Source: Leptobrachium leishanense (Eukaryota > Chordata > Amphibia > Anura > Megophryidae). From it: a stretch of DNA of 64,000 bases. The position numbers and the translations under genes were made by a program. This document shows positions 11,200-22,850 of this stretch, piece after piece. The notes under the pieces are model-generated. The model did no database searches, was not told where the DNA came from, and was given only the letters and a program-made list of their open reading frames with translations. Where the stretch lies: positions 381,930,049-381,994,048 of the forward strand of contig CM019064.1 in the NCBI GenBank assembly GCA_009667805.1, read 5' to 3'. Every line of letters begins with the position of its first letter. Positions within the stretch are counted from its first letter, which is position 1.

Positions 11200-11372
11200 A
11201 TAGTGTGTCACCCCCTCTTCTCTTAGATTGTAAGCTCTTCTCAATGTGTCCTCTTCTCACATTGTTCTCTGTGTGTCTAACTTGTATGTATATTTGTTGT
11301 TTTTTCTGGCCAATTGTACAGCGCTGCAGAACTTGCTGGTGCTTTATAAATACTTGTACTTGTAAATGAATG
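11200..11372 (+). mobile_element. L2-type LINE 3' tail
   Basis: It contains agattgtaagctctt, a tgtacagcgctgcagaactt motif, ggtgctttataaatacttgt and a short gaatgaa tail, which is the characteristic 3' end of L2-clade LINEs. Only the 3' untranslated end is present. Confidence 0.75.
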
Positions 11373-11662
11373 AAAGCAGACACATGTATGCTAGATGCAT
11401 TCTTAGCATTCTTCTTCCTTAGTCGTCTTCTTGAATACAGGCATGAAGGAACAAGGAATAGGGAAGTTTTTTTTAAAAAAAGTGCATGCTTTAACGCTTG
11501 TCAAAGGACAATCTCGGCTCCTGAAATCAAGATATTTCATGACGTGACACCAGGTAATTAAAAGATATATGCATTGCTGTGGATCTTATATTGTACACAC
11601 TAGTGGGTCCAGCTATCAAAATGCATTTATTACCGTAGGACCATTGCAAAAGTGAACTCATA

Positions 11663-11844
11663 CAGGGTTATTCAGAGAAAGGTGAAACTCTGGAGAACTT
11701 TTGGAGAAGTGAATATTCTAGGTCAAAATAGCCAAACCAGAAAAATTCTCCCATTTATCTCACTTTCCAAATCGGCTATTTGGTCTAGATTGTTCTCTCC
11801 TCCTGCCATTTCTTCTGGTTTTCACCTCTCTCTGAATAACCCTG
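11663..11844. mobile_element. mariner-like MITE with TA target duplication
   Basis: Flanked by TA on both sides (11661-11662 and 11845-11846), with ends CAGGGTTATTCAGAGA and TCTCTGAATAACCCTG. This is the cleanest copy of the family. The TA duplication and ends are typical of Tc1/mariner derivatives. It is the asymmetric form. Confidence 0.85.
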
Positions 11845-12095
11845 TATAGTGGGAATCCAGAGGAGACACACAGATCAGAGCATCTAAAATTATAGCTGAG
11901 AGGTTAAAAAAAGTTAGAGTTACCATAATGTCCATTGGTATAATAGTCCACATGTAAATAATAACATTTTTAAATATAAACTGGCAGTGATAATAGTTAG
12001 TGACATTTGTTCTAGTTTTAAAACACAACGGGCTCCATTACATTCTTTGCACAAAAACGCTCGTGCAGCGTGTTAATTTGTGCGCGAAGCGTTAA

Positions 12096-12520
12096 GGCTA
12101 GGGTCAGACTAACGCAGTATTAACGTGCGTTTAGCCGCACTAAATCATGGCCGCGCTAGCAGCAAATGACGTCCAATGCAGGGCAGCATACAAAGAACGG
12201 CCGCACAAAAGTGCGGCCGCGCAACGCAAATGGCAAACGAACGCATTTTTTCGAGAACGTCAAACCGCTACTACTGACGTACAGAGTGCGCTGCGTCCGC
12301 TAGCGGCGTGTGTGTGTGATTAGGAGACGTCAGACGCTGCTAATGTCCGGCCATCATAACGTCCAGACGCAAAAAGTGTTATATTGATAACCGTACAAAA
12401 CCATGAATGAAAATGCGCATCGTATGACCGCTATCGCATATTCCGTGAAAAAATGCGTCCATTCGTTCGAACGCACTTTTTCACGGACAGCGCGAAAAAT
12501 GCGTTCGTCTGACCCTAGCC
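12096..12520. mobile_element. PIF/Harbinger-like MITE (copy 2), nested
   Basis: The ends GGCTAGGGTCAGACTAACGC and TTCGTCTGACCCTAGCC lie between exact TAA target duplications (12093-12095 and 12521-12523). It lies inside the 12030-13602 element, so it inserted later. Confidence 0.8.
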
Positions 12521-12948
12521 TAAAGGTTAACGCACGGAAATTAACGCTGGTACTACAATCCGAGCGCTTTTTTTGTCATCCATCAAAAAATAACGTGCGG
12601 AAAAAAGACACGCAAAAACGCACGCGCATTAATGCTGCGCGCAGAAATCGGTGTGCGGACTGTTTTCTCAGCCAATCAGAATTAAGAACCACAATTGTCT
12701 CCCGTTCAGTTTTTGCACCTGTCAAAGTCAAACTGAGTATATATGCTGCAGCAATAATAAAAACACGCACAACCTCTCCTTTTTATTGTTTGGGTATGTG
12801 TAGAATGTGTAACTATACGTAGCTGTATTTTTTTTTTTGGGCTGGTGTATTTGGATTCGGCCAGGACGTTCAGATTTGCCTTTAACACCAGCTTTTAAAA
12901 GACATTAAAATTATGCGCGCAAACGTTGTCCGTTAAAATTTGCGCTCA

Positions 12949-13374
12949 GGCTAGGGTCAGACGAATGCATTTTTCACGTTGTCGTGAAAAAGTGCGTTCG
13001 AACGAATGGACGTATTTTTTCACGGAATACGCGATAGCGGTCATACGATGCGCATTTTCGTCCGTGATTTTGTACGGATCATCAATAAAACCCTTTTTGC
13101 GTCTGGACGTTATGTTGGCCGGACGTGTGCAGCGTCTGACGTCTCCCAATCACGCAAACATGCCGCTATGCGGCCGCAGCGCACTCTGTACGTCAGTAGT
13201 AGCGGTTTGACGTTCTAGAAAAAATGCGTTCGTTTGCCACTTGCGTTGCGCGTACGAACTTTCGTGCGGCCGTTCGTCGTATGTTCCCCGGCATTGGACG
13301 TCATTTGCTGCTAGCACGGCCGTGATTTCGTGCGGCTAAACGCACGTTAAAACTGCTTTCGTCTGACCTTAGCC
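12949..13374. mobile_element. PIF/Harbinger-like MITE (copy 3), nested
   Basis: The ends GGCTAGGGTCAGACGAATGC and TTTCGTCTGACCTTAGCC are inverted repeats. The interior closely matches copy 8 at 16952-17378 and resembles copy 2 in inverse order. It is the second insertion into the 12030-13602 element. Confidence 0.75.
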
Positions 13375-13752
13375 TTAGATTGTAATACCTTGCGTGCGCC
13401 AGCGCACAAACGCATTTGCGCTCACAATGTTAAGTATAGGACGCGCGCAAAGGGTTCGCGCAGGTCCACCCACGTTAGACGGTAACGCACATTTTTTGCG
13501 CAGATGTTGTAATACGACATTCTGCGCAAAGGGTTTTGCCCCTTGCGTTAATGCGTTTTTGAGTAACGCGCAAACAATTGCGCGAAGAATGTAATAGAGC
13601 CCAAAATTAGTAATGAATAAACAAGCTTATATTATAACTTTACATAGCAACCACTTTAGAGACAAAAACAATATTTGGGGCAAAAGAATATCCCATCCTG
13701 TAATTTTAGGGTGTTTTTTTGGGGGGGGAAATGTTTTAACATTGTTGATTAA

Positions 13753-14199
13753 GGCTGCTGTCAGACGAGCGTAGTGTTCACGTCCGTGATTGCGCCTAAA
13801 AGTACGTCCGTGATAGCATGACAGGAAGCCCATCGGAGCCTGACACATGAAGTACGTCCGCACTGAACTGCGGACGCACAACGGCCGCGGCCCACGGACG
13901 CAAGGCAGGCAAGAACGTACAACCGCTAGAACGGCCGCACAAAGTGCGCTGCGTCCGCAAAGTCTGCATAGCTTTGTGTGTGAGTGATGGAACGTGGTCA
14001 GACGGACTGCATTTATACGTCCAGCATTTTTCACGGACAAAATGGTTTTGCTTTTTAATTTATTTTCCCTCCTACATCCGTCAAAATATACGTCAGTGAA
14101 TAAACGGACTGTGTGGCCACTACTGTGTCTTCCGTACTGACGTACGTCCGTGTGCACGGAGGTACAGTCCGTAGAAATCACGCTCGTCTGACCCTAGCC
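13753..14199. mobile_element. PIF/Harbinger-like MITE (copy 4)
   Basis: TAA duplications at 13750-13752 and 14200-14202 flank the ends GGCTGCTGTCAGACGAGCG and CGCTCGTCTGACCCTAGCC. The interior is very similar to copy 1 at 9258, in the same orientation. A 184-codon minus-strand frame in it is only the CpG-rich interior, with no transposase motif. Confidence 0.8.
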
Positions 14200-14684
14200 T
14201 AAAAGTGTCATGTTATTGTGGGCAATATTGCACCAAATGTATTCCAGACAGATTTTAACATTAAAATATATATTTTTTCATAAGAAAAACATTGAGAAAG
14301 CACAACAAACAATCTTATTTACAGTTACTCAGGTAAAGGATGTTTATTGTTCATAGTCAGAGGTAAAATCAAGACATTTTCTGATCAAGGCATAAACAGG
14401 ATATTTGCATGTCATCACCATTCCTCCTCCTCCAAAGCACAGCACCACGGCCTAATTTGCAATTCCTTTGTTTGCTAATTACACAAATAAATTTGAATAT
14501 TCACTCCAGATGGGCTTCCTTTCAGCCATCCTTAAAATGACTGAAATTATACACCCTGTCATATATGTGAAATTGGAAATCAGAAATGAGAAACGTGACG
14601 AAATGCCAAGCGAGTCTCCTCTGCTCAAATGGTACAGACGAAACAGATTGCGGAGGATTAGAAGGCCTTGTTAGTGAGGATTAA

Positions 14685-15112
14685 GGCTAGGGTCAAACGA
14701 ACGCACTATTTGCAGCGACCGTCAAAAAGTGCGTCCGAACGCATTGACGTATTTTTTCACGGAATGCGCGAAAACGGTCAGACGACGCGCATTTTCGTGC
14801 GTGATTTTTTTACGGATCGTCAATGAAACACTGTTTGCGTCTGGACGTTATGTAGGCTGGACATTAGCAGCGTCTGACATCTCCTAATCATGCACACACG
14901 CCGCTAGCGGACGCAGCGCACTCTGTATGTCAGTACTAGCGGTTCTGCGTTCCCGAAAAAATACGTTAATTTTCCACTTGCGTTGCGCGGCCGGACTTTC
15001 ATGCGGCCGTACTTTGTATATTGGCTGTCATTGCCCGTCATTTGCTGCTACTCCGGCCGTGATTAAGTGCGCCTAAACGCACGTTAAAAATGCGTTTAGT
15101 CTGACCCCAGCT
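14685..15112. mobile_element. PIF/Harbinger-like MITE (copy 5)
   Basis: The left end GGCTAGGGTCAAACGAACGC and the right end TTTAGTCTGACCCCAGC are inverted repeats. The interior is of the copy 3/8 subtype. Its right boundary is separated from copy 6 only by a TTA. Confidence 0.7.
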
Positions 15113-15115
15113 TTA

Positions 15116-15572
15116 GGCTAATGTCAGAAGAACGCAGTCAGAGCGCACTCTGCGTGCGTGCACAACAGACGGACGTACTGACGGAAGATACTGTAGACAC
15201 CACACGGTCCGTTTTTCTTCACAGATGTAGAAAAAAAGGGAATTATGGGAAACAAAATTAATATGAAAAATGATACAAATTGGAAAATGATATGAAAAGC
15301 CATTTTGTGCATCAAAGTGCTGGACGTCGCAAATGTGCTGCGTCTGCATCTCCTCATCACTCACATGTGGACGTGGCGCACTCTGCGCGTCTATCCTAGA
15401 GGTTTTACCTTCTTGCCTAAATTGCGTTCGTTTGCCATCTGCATGGTGCGTCCGCACTTCGGTGCGCACGTACTTCGTGTGTGGGTCTCTATTGATCATG
15501 ATTCTATGCTACGACGGACGTTAAACTGTGCGGCAACACAGACGTGATAACTACGTTCGTCTGACGCCGGCC
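15116..15572. mobile_element. PIF/Harbinger-like MITE (copy 6)
   Basis: The ends GGCTAATGTCAGAAGAACGC and CGTTCGTCTGACGCCGGCC are inverted repeats. TTA lies on the left (15113-15115) and TAA on the right (15573-15575). The interior is of the copy 1/4/9 subtype and is partly A/T-rich. Confidence 0.7.
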
Positions 15573-15575
15573 TAA

Positions 15576-16040
15576 ATATGCCAAGACTCCAAAGGATAAT
15601 GGATGAAGTGATGTTCATAAGGAGATACCGGTAATAGAAGATTTCTGTTTTGTTTGTTTTAAATTAAAAAATGTATTTGTCAAGTAAAGACAAAACAATA
15701 CAAAAACATTGATAGAATAAAACAATGTCACAGTACATAATACTCGAAAAGCCAATAGATCTTTTAATCCATATAAACATGTTCTCTATTTTTTTCTTTA
15801 ATTTCACGGTGAGTGCCTCTGGCTCCCAAAATCATAAGGAATATTTAGTCATACAAGTATTAAGTCCTTTGCGCTAAATCCTGGCTGAAGAAACAGTGAT
15901 TGGTTCCCTTACTCTCAGGTGACAGGGCAGGAGAATTTAATACAGGTAGAATCCTACACAATGGCATTTTAGCAGGCATGTAATCTAGTGTGGACACTTG
16001 GGAACGTTATCCCTCCCCCATTTTTGCAGTGGTACCTGAC
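15576..16040. other. no gene or named repeat recognised
   Basis: AT-rich sequence without long frames or recognised repeat ends. Confidence 0.5.
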
Positions 16041-16336
16041 GCCGGTGTCAGACGAGCCTACCTACGTTGTGACGCTGCAACGGGGACGGTTACATGCTTG
16101 TGCGTGCGCAGAAAATGCACGTGCAACAAGCATCCGCCTACAAAGCCTCCCTGTGGAAACACTAGCCACACGTCGACGGGGCTGCAAAGCGCGATCCTCC
16201 ATAGGAGGATCGCACTTTGCAGCGCTGAGCGCACTGACTGTGCTCAGCGGGGTGGCCAGACGTGCGTCGAGTGGAAGGAACGTCCACTCTCACGGATGTT
16301 CCTTCCACTCTGAAGTGCGCTCATCTGACCCCAGCC
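16041..16336. mobile_element. Harbinger-like MITE, short variant (copy 7)
   Basis: The ends GCCGGTGTCAGACGAGCC and GCTCATCTGACCCCAGCC resemble the family ends, but the interior is unrelated to the other copies. Around 16170-16225 an inner perfect hairpin forms, with arms gcgatcctcc and ggaggatcgc. Confidence 0.55.
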
Positions 16337-16951
16337 TGAGTTCCCATTTTGTCCACGCACTGAAAAGAATTTGGGGTTTTTTTGTTTATGTTTTTGTTTA
16401 ATTTTCCTTTTAAGTCGCACTATTTGGCTATAATGATGTATAATGATATTTCAATATATCATTTTATAATAATTATCATGGTGATTCCCAAAAACCCAGC
16501 CTGGATAATTACTTTGTTACTTGGAGGGAAGGGGAGCAGAAATATCGGTGGGGCAAAATAGCCCCAAACAAAAATGCAATAAGTATGGATGTATGTTCTT
16601 TATGTCTGACAATCAAAGATTTCTTTAGAAATTGACACCTAACAATCAAAGAGGAAAGAGTATACAGGATGATAAGATGATCTAATGTTCCTCGTAAATA
16701 CTTCTGAAGTACAAGAACATAACTATCATTTAATCCAAAAACCAACACTGTTTGGTCGGAGATGGTATATCAAAGCATTCTTAAATTCTTAAAGGGACAA
16801 TCTAGCAGCCATGACCACTAACGTGTATTTAATTGGTCATAATGTGCTGAATATACCCCTTTTACCCTCTTGGCTGCTCCTGGGCACTGTGACAGCCCTT
16901 CAAAGTGGAAGTCTTCCCTGTCTGGTGAAGGCTGTCACTTAGTACCCATTA

Positions 16952-17378
16952 GGCTAGGGTCAGACGAACGCATTTTTCACGTTGTCCGTGAAAAAGTGCG
17001 GTCGAACGAACGTACGTATTTTTCCCCGGAATACGCGATAGCGGTCATACGATGCGCCTTTTCGTCCGTGATTTTGTACGGATCGTCAATAAAACACTTT
17101 TTGTGTCTGGATGTTATGTTAGCCGGACATTAGCATCGTCTGACGTCTCCTAATCACGCACACACGCCGCTATGCGGCCGCAGCGCACTCTGTACGTCAG
17201 TAGTAGCGGTTTGACGTTCTCGAAAAAATACGTTCGTTGGCCACTTGCGTTGCGCGGACGAACGTTCGTGCGGCCGTTCGTCGTATGTTCCCCGGCATTG
17301 GACTTCATTTGCTGCTAGTACGGCCGTGATTTTGTGCGGCTAAACGCACGTTAAAACTGTGCTAGTCTGACCCTAGCC
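16952..17378. mobile_element. PIF/Harbinger-like MITE (copy 8)
   Basis: Exact TTA duplications at 16949-16951 and 17379-17381 flank the ends GGCTAGGGTCAGACGAACGC and TAGTCTGACCCTAGCC. This copy gives the clearest target duplication of the family. It lacks a transposase. Confidence 0.85.
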
Positions 17379-17720
17379 TTAGACAATGTTTCCTGGGGTT
17401 GGAGTAATATGGGTTTTCTGCCTTCATCGAACAACCCCACAATCCCCCAATCGTCAGGGACACCATAAATCAGGATAGTCAGAAACAATCCCCAAGTAAG
17501 CAATCAGGGGGAGGTAAAAAAAAACAAGTTGGATTAGGGAAACGAAGGTGAAATAATTGGATATACTAACAAAGAATACATTGTTCACATTAGAAAAAAC
17601 AAGCAGGAATGATGAATTGGCACTGACTATGTATCTATATATATATCCCTTCCCCAGGTGGAAAGAGTCACGCCAGAGTGAAGCTGTGCGCAAAAACATG
17701 TCATCTTGAACCAACATAAA

Positions 17721-19237
17721 GGGCCCTATTCCATAGTTGGTGTTAAACCAGAGCTGTTGTAAACTTATCAGAGCCATTATGGGGCACTATTCCTTTGTGT
17801 GTGCTAAAATTGGGACGCTAGAAGGGTTCCCCACAGTCTCACCATTTTACTGCACTATTCCAGGGCAGGTGGTGTTTCAGCAGCCTGCTCAAAACGCATC
17901 GCAACCCTCCATGATACTTGCGGTAGCGCTACCATGCCACTGCAAGTTTCACCTCTTGGTGTCTATTGGACTCCATGGAGGGTTGCAATGCCAGGCCTCC
18001 CACATTGAAAATAAGAGCACGCTGCACTGGCGCCGCCCCTTCATCCACCACGTCTTGTGATACGCACTGCACGCAGCGGCAGACGAGCACAACAAAGGAT
18101 TCAGTCTGAACTGCACAGCAGAGGTCCAGCCAGCCTACGTCCAGAGCCTGGAGCCAGAGAACAGAGAGGTTGAGGAATTCATTTGACAGTGGTGAGTGAC
18201 GAGGACCCACTGTCTGCCGACTACTATATTGTGACATTTTTTGGAGGGGAATAAATTGAGAGGGGGACCAGCTGGAGGTTATAAAGTGAAGGGGGGCCTA
18301 CTGGGGGAATAAAGTGAAGGGGGGGCTACTGGGGAAGAGGTGTAAAAAAAAAGAATGGGATGTGTCTGGGGAAAAGAATGGGGGGGCTGTGGAGCTCTGT
18401 GATATGCTCATCCCCACTGCACATTACTGTGAGTTTTATTGTTTTGGAGCTCTGATGCGCTCATACACACCGCACATTACTGTGAGTTGTATTGCTGTGG
18501 AGCTCTGTGACACGCTCATACACACAGTGCATTACTGTGAGTTTTATTACTGTGGAGCCCTGTGATAAAGTAATGTGTTCTGTGTATGAATATCACAGAG
18601 CTGCACAGCAATAAAACTCACAGTAATGTACTGTGTGTGAGTGTATCACAGAGCTCCACAGTAATAAAACTCACACTGCTAACAGCGCACATTGCAGTGA
18701 GTTTTATTTCTGTAGATCTCTGTGATATACTCATACATACTGCACATTACTGTGGGTTTTATTGCCACAGAGCTCCACAGTAATGTTTGCAGTGTATGAG
18801 TGTATCACAGAGCTCCACAGCAATAAAACTCACAGTAATGTGCGCTGTGTAGAAAAAAAATTGGGCTGCTCAGTCCAAAATGCCCAGGCCTATATTTTGT
18901 CCCAGTTCGGGCCTGATGGGTGTGGTAATTAGGGTTAGGACTTTGTAATCCTAATGCTAATTACTGATTGCGCTCCCCATGTTAAACACAGGGTGTGTAA
19001 AGTACAGTAAGCTAGTGCAAGCTAACGCAATCACCGAAGCTGAAACAGATTTTACATATTATTAACGTTAGGAAGGCAATCTGGGGTCCATACGTTAAAG
19101 TCACGTACCCTGACGTTAAAGCTTACTCACCCAAACACTACCGTTAGCGTTCACTAGGGACTAGAGCCCATAGTCTATGGAGTTGTTAAGTTTACAACAG
19201 CTCTGGTTAAGGTATCACCAATTTTGGAATATTGCCC
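17721..19237. mobile_element. inverted-repeat transposon, ~1.5 kb, with nested element
   Basis: The left end reads GGGCCCTATTCCATAGTTGG and then gagctgttgtaaactta. The reverse complement of the right end (19180-19237) gives the same string with few changes. Part of the inside (about 18390-18914) belongs to a second, nested element. The family recurs at 28655-28745. No transposase was seen. Confidence 0.6.
18390..18914. repeat. ~56-bp unit array with orientation switches; hAT-like right end
   Basis: At least eight units are present. Those at 18390-18570 read in one direction, and the array then flips at about 18585, 18690 and 18770. The right boundary ends in ccagttcgggcctg at 18901-18914, which looks like a hAT terminus when read from that side (CAGGCCCGAACTGG). 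The left terminus was not identified. It is nested in the 17721-19237 element. Confidence 0.65.
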
Positions 19238-19524
19238 AAAGTTGGATGAAATGGTGCATGTTTGAGCAGTGTAAGAATGACACTAGCGATCAATGTTTTT
19301 GACAACACTTCTCCAATTCTGTGAAAAGCAAAGGAATTCAGGTCTCATGTCTTGAAAGATATTCGAATGTCATTCCAATAAATCCAGGGTTGCTATTCAA
19401 GGCCATTAACATTACTCTCTGAACATTAAAGGCCCTATTCCAATGTTAGCGATAAGATGACTTCTCGAGGAATAAAGTCTCAAGAAGATATCTTATCGCC
19501 TGCAATTGCTATTATACTCTCGGC

Positions 19525-20043
19525 CAGTGCTTTTTTTCAGGAAAAATAGGTGGGGTACTCTACTCTCACGTCCGGGGAAAAACTGATTATTATGACTATT
19601 TTCGTGTCCTAATAAACAATAGCTGTAGCTCACTTAAAGGAAGACTATAAAAGGGAAACATATTTTTTAATACGGTGTTTCTTTAAATGAACTACAACTA
19701 TTGTTGTAATCCTATGGGGGTTATCCACTAAGTGTCTCTGTTGCAAGAAAAGTCTGTATTGCAGTGCAGTTAGCTGCTGTTTTTTATGCAATGCTGGCAC
19801 TGAGTGGATAATCCCCTAGCATTTATGAGAACGACAGCAATGAAACTCAGTTTTGCTGAGCATGTATGAGCTCCACAGCAATGAAACTCACAGTAATGCT
19901 CAGTGTGTATGAGCTCCACAGCAAGGAGGAGGGAATAGCATCATGCTCTCTCCTGCTAGTTCGGGCTGGTGGTGAGGTGCTGTTACTGAGTGGTGAGGTG
20001 CCGGTACTGAGTACCGACAAGTACCCCCTGAAAAAAAGCCCTG
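19525..20043. mobile_element. non-autonomous hAT element, 519 bp
   Basis: The ends CAGTGCTTTTTTTCAGG and CCTGAAAAAAAGCCCTG are inverted repeats. The 8-base flanks CTCTCGGC (19517-19524) and CTCTTGGC (20044-20051) match at seven positions. Inside are two ~56-bp units (19820-19925) and a small further insertion at 19716-19816. Confidence 0.8.
19716..19816. mobile_element. very short MITE, ~100 bp
   Basis: The ends GGGGTTATCCACTAAGTG and CACTGAGTGGATAATCCCC are inverted repeats. It lies inside the hAT element, giving three nested levels in this stretch. Confidence 0.65.
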
Positions 20044-20890
20044 CTCTTGGCACAAACTGTGCTTGCACCTCAAGCAATTTTGCGTCTTTGAGCTTAATTA
20101 CTGTGCATTAACATTTCCTATGTCTTGTTTAGGAGGCAATAAATTTCACGACTGCATGCAAGCACAGGCTATTCCAACGTAGCTTGCACTTCCACACGGG
20201 AAACGGAATTTCACATTGAAATAACATCAGTTTTTATGAGCCAGTAAGTGATTCTGCATAAGCAAAAATCACTTAACACGCTGTCTTAACCTCCCAAAGT
20301 CCCATACTTACCTCTCGTCTCAAGGTGCAGACGGTGGCGTGATACGCCACTTCTTCTGGCTGGGAGCAGAGTGAGACTTAGAACAAATAGTTCCTATGTC
20401 TCCCTCCACGGTTCCCTGTGACGATGCATTTTCTTGCGAGAGCAAGCTTGCGCAGAATTCAATGCTGGCGCTGCATGGATCAGCTTGCGCCGCACTTCCT
20501 TCTAGGGCTATGCGTTAATTAAGCACCTACCTTGGAATCAGCACACAAAAATGGAGACAATACGAAAAATCTGAAGGCGTGGATTTACTTACCTTCCGTC
20601 TCCTTTTTTGCGTCAAACTTGGAATATGGCCCTAAGCAGGGAACCGAGTCTCCAGAGAACATCAGAGACTCTGAAATTTCCTAATAGGAAAAGTTTACAG
20701 TAGCAGATGAAAATGGAAATGTAGTATCCAATACTTCTTCCAGGACACATTCATGAGCTTTTTGTAACGTGTGTCTGACCCAATATATTATGGGTCATAT
20801 AGTAAATATAAATTGAAGAACTTTTGAGGTGTTCAGACATTACAAGCAATTTCTTCTAAGCTCAGGGGAATGCTCATCACCGACAGCAAA

Positions 20891-21339
20891 GGCTAGGGTC
20901 AGATCAGCGCATTTTGTATGGACTGTGTGTTCATGCAGTACGGACGTACTTACTGACTGACAACAAGGTAGTGGCCACACAGTCTGTTTTTTTCACTGAC
21001 GTTATTTTTGACGGATGTAGTAGGGAAAATAAATTACAATGAAAAAACATTCTGTCCGTCAAAAATGCTGCACGTATAAATGCAGCCCATCTGACCTCGT
21101 TCCATCACTCACACACAAAGCTATGCGGACGTTGTGGACGTGGCGCACTCCGCACGTCCGTTCTAGCAGTATTACGTTCTTGCCTAACCTGCGTCCGTTT
21201 GCTGCGTCCGCCATGCTTCCGCACTTCCGTGCGGACGTACTTCGTGTGTGGGGCTCCATTGGTCAGAATGCTATGCTGCCACGGACGTACAAATGTGCGG
21301 CAACACGGACGTGATAACTGCGCTCGTCTGACCCCAGCC
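20891..21339. mobile_element. PIF/Harbinger-like MITE (copy 9)
   Basis: The ends GGCTAGGGTCAGATCAGCGC and GCGCTCGTCTGACCCCAGCC lie between AAA on both sides (20888-20890 and 21340-21342). The interior is of the copy 1/4 subtype in the opposite orientation. Confidence 0.75.
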
Positions 21340-21559
21340 AAATCTGTAGCGAGCAGAGCAGAACTCCATCTGACATCCTTCCCTCATTACTGACCAGCCA
21401 AAGAGGGAATAAAAAGACATATCCAAAATCTGGGCCTAGGCTCTTACATATTCTGAACTGCCAAGGAGATTAACCACTAAGCGCAGGGGGACCACCTCAA
21501 GGCAGGTGGGGTTAAACACCACAGATTAGGGAGGTGGCCCGTAGGACGGCTAGAAAGAT

Positions 21560-21765
21560 GTTGAGCAGTCTAAGATTAGAATTAAGTGTAGAACTAGGGT
21601 TAAGGTTCTAGCTGAGGTGTGAACTAGGGTTAGGGTTAGAGTTGGAATTAGAGTTTGGGTTAGAATTTGGAAAGGGGTTAGGGTTAGAATTAAGGCTAGG
21701 GTTACCATTAGGAATAGGGTTAGCACGAGACTTAAAGTAAGGGTTAGGATTAGCATTACGTTTAG
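21560..21765 (+). repeat. degenerate ttaggg-like repeat
   Basis: A run of gttagggtt-, gttagaatt- and gctagggtta-like words. It resembles vertebrate telomere repeat only loosely. A second such block is at 27665-27880. Confidence 0.65.
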
Positions 21766-21796
21766 TGAAAACCACCAAAGTTTATTAAAACACTGT

Positions 21797-21975
21797 CAAG
21801 GTTATTCAGAGAGATGTGAAATTCAGGAGAATGACAGGAGAAGTGAAACTTCTAGGTCAAAATTGCCAAACCAGAAAAGTCTCCCATTTATCTTACTTTC
21901 CAAATCGGCTATTTGGTCTAGATTGTTCTTTCTCCTGCCAATTCTCCTGAGTTTCACCTCTCTCTGAATAACCCT
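21797..21975. mobile_element. mariner-like MITE, asymmetric form
   Basis: The left end CAAGGTTATTCAGAGAGA is slightly altered, and the right end TCTCTGAATAACCCTG is followed by TA. It has the shared arms and the aaaccagaaaa core orientation. Confidence 0.75.
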
Positions 21976-21979
21976 GTAT

Positions 21980-22600
21980 GAATCTTTGAAACGGGAACTC
22001 AGTGTTTTTCTCTTCCAACAACAAAAATACTGTTGTTTGAAACTATTCTTGACTATTTTACATACTTGACGTAAAACAGTCGTGCCTTTACCATAGCGAC
22101 TTTTTTCAGTTGCTATTAATAAAGTTGGCCACAGGATGGCGACTTTATTATAGCAAACTGAAAGTCTGACTACTTGGTATAAAAACACTTCACATCTTTG
22201 TCTGCTTTTTAAACTATACACTTTCTAACCGCAAGCAAAGAAAGAGACATTTCCTTGATATGTTGTAGCGTGCAAACCTGTTCTTGGGTGACCTTTAAAT
22301 ATACCAAGGTCTTAGGCACAAACTATTCTTATACATAGAATTATAAATCTAAAACTGGCACATTGAGCCAAAGCCAAAGGCTTGGCTGAGACACAATAGG
22401 AACTACTGGAGAGAGATTAAAGACAGAGATGTAAAGACTACAGCTCTGTCCTGGATCATCTGAACCTATCGCACTTTCATAACAAGACAACAGATATCAG
22501 AGATACAGTTGAACCAGATGGTATTAAAATAAATCTGTCATGGTGCACATAGCCTTGAAAGGGAATTCAATTCTACACATGTGCTAGCAATTTGACAAGG
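21980..22600. other. no gene recognised
   Basis: Single-copy-looking sequence without a long frame or repeat ends. Confidence 0.5.
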
Positions 22601-22604
22601 AGGT

Positions 22605-22850
22605 GGATAGAATGGGGAGCACCACAGCAGTAAAACTGCTAGAAATGTGCAGCCGGCAGAGTTGTATCATATTCACACTGCACATTGCTCTTATACTGCT
22701 ATGAAGCCGGCTTCCGTGTGATATGGTTGTGGAACATTGTCACGCACTCATACACACTGCACATTAATGTGTTTATTTTCCTGGAACTCTGAGTGTATCA
22801 CAGAGCTCCACAGCAATAAAACTCACAATAATGTGCATTGTGTATCAGGG
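22605..22850. repeat. ~56-bp unit array, mixed orientation
   Basis: About four units. The first reads plus, the middle ones minus (cactcatacacactgcacat), and the last plus (cacagagctccacagcaa). Element ends were not recognised. Confidence 0.7.

Larger units (their letters stand above)
12030..13602. mobile_element. CpG-rich transposon hosting two Harbinger MITEs
   Basis: The left end GGGCTCCATTACATTCTT and the right end AAGAATGTAATAGAGCCC are inverted repeats. Harbinger-like copies are nested at 12096-12520 and 12949-13374. The remaining own sequence is rich in gcgc and acgc words and has no transposase frame. No clear target duplication was seen, so the superfamily is open. Confidence 0.6.
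19431..20632. mobile_element. inverted-repeat transposon hosting a hAT element
   Basis: The left end GGCCCTATTCCAATGTTAG and the right end CTTGGAATATGGCC are inverted. The right 500 bp (about 20100-20632) recurs at about 31310-31827 in the same order, so the family has at least two copies here. A hAT element is nested at 19525-20043. It contains no coding sequence. Confidence 0.55.

Noticed and set aside
13627..14181. 184-codon frame in the MITE at 13753-14199
   Set aside because: It is the CpG-rich interior of a MITE, with no transposase motif. The frame is open by composition.
21550..21765. True interstitial telomere
   Set aside because: The words are too variable (gttagaatt, gctaggg) to be (TTAGGG)n, and similar degenerate tracts occur twice more.
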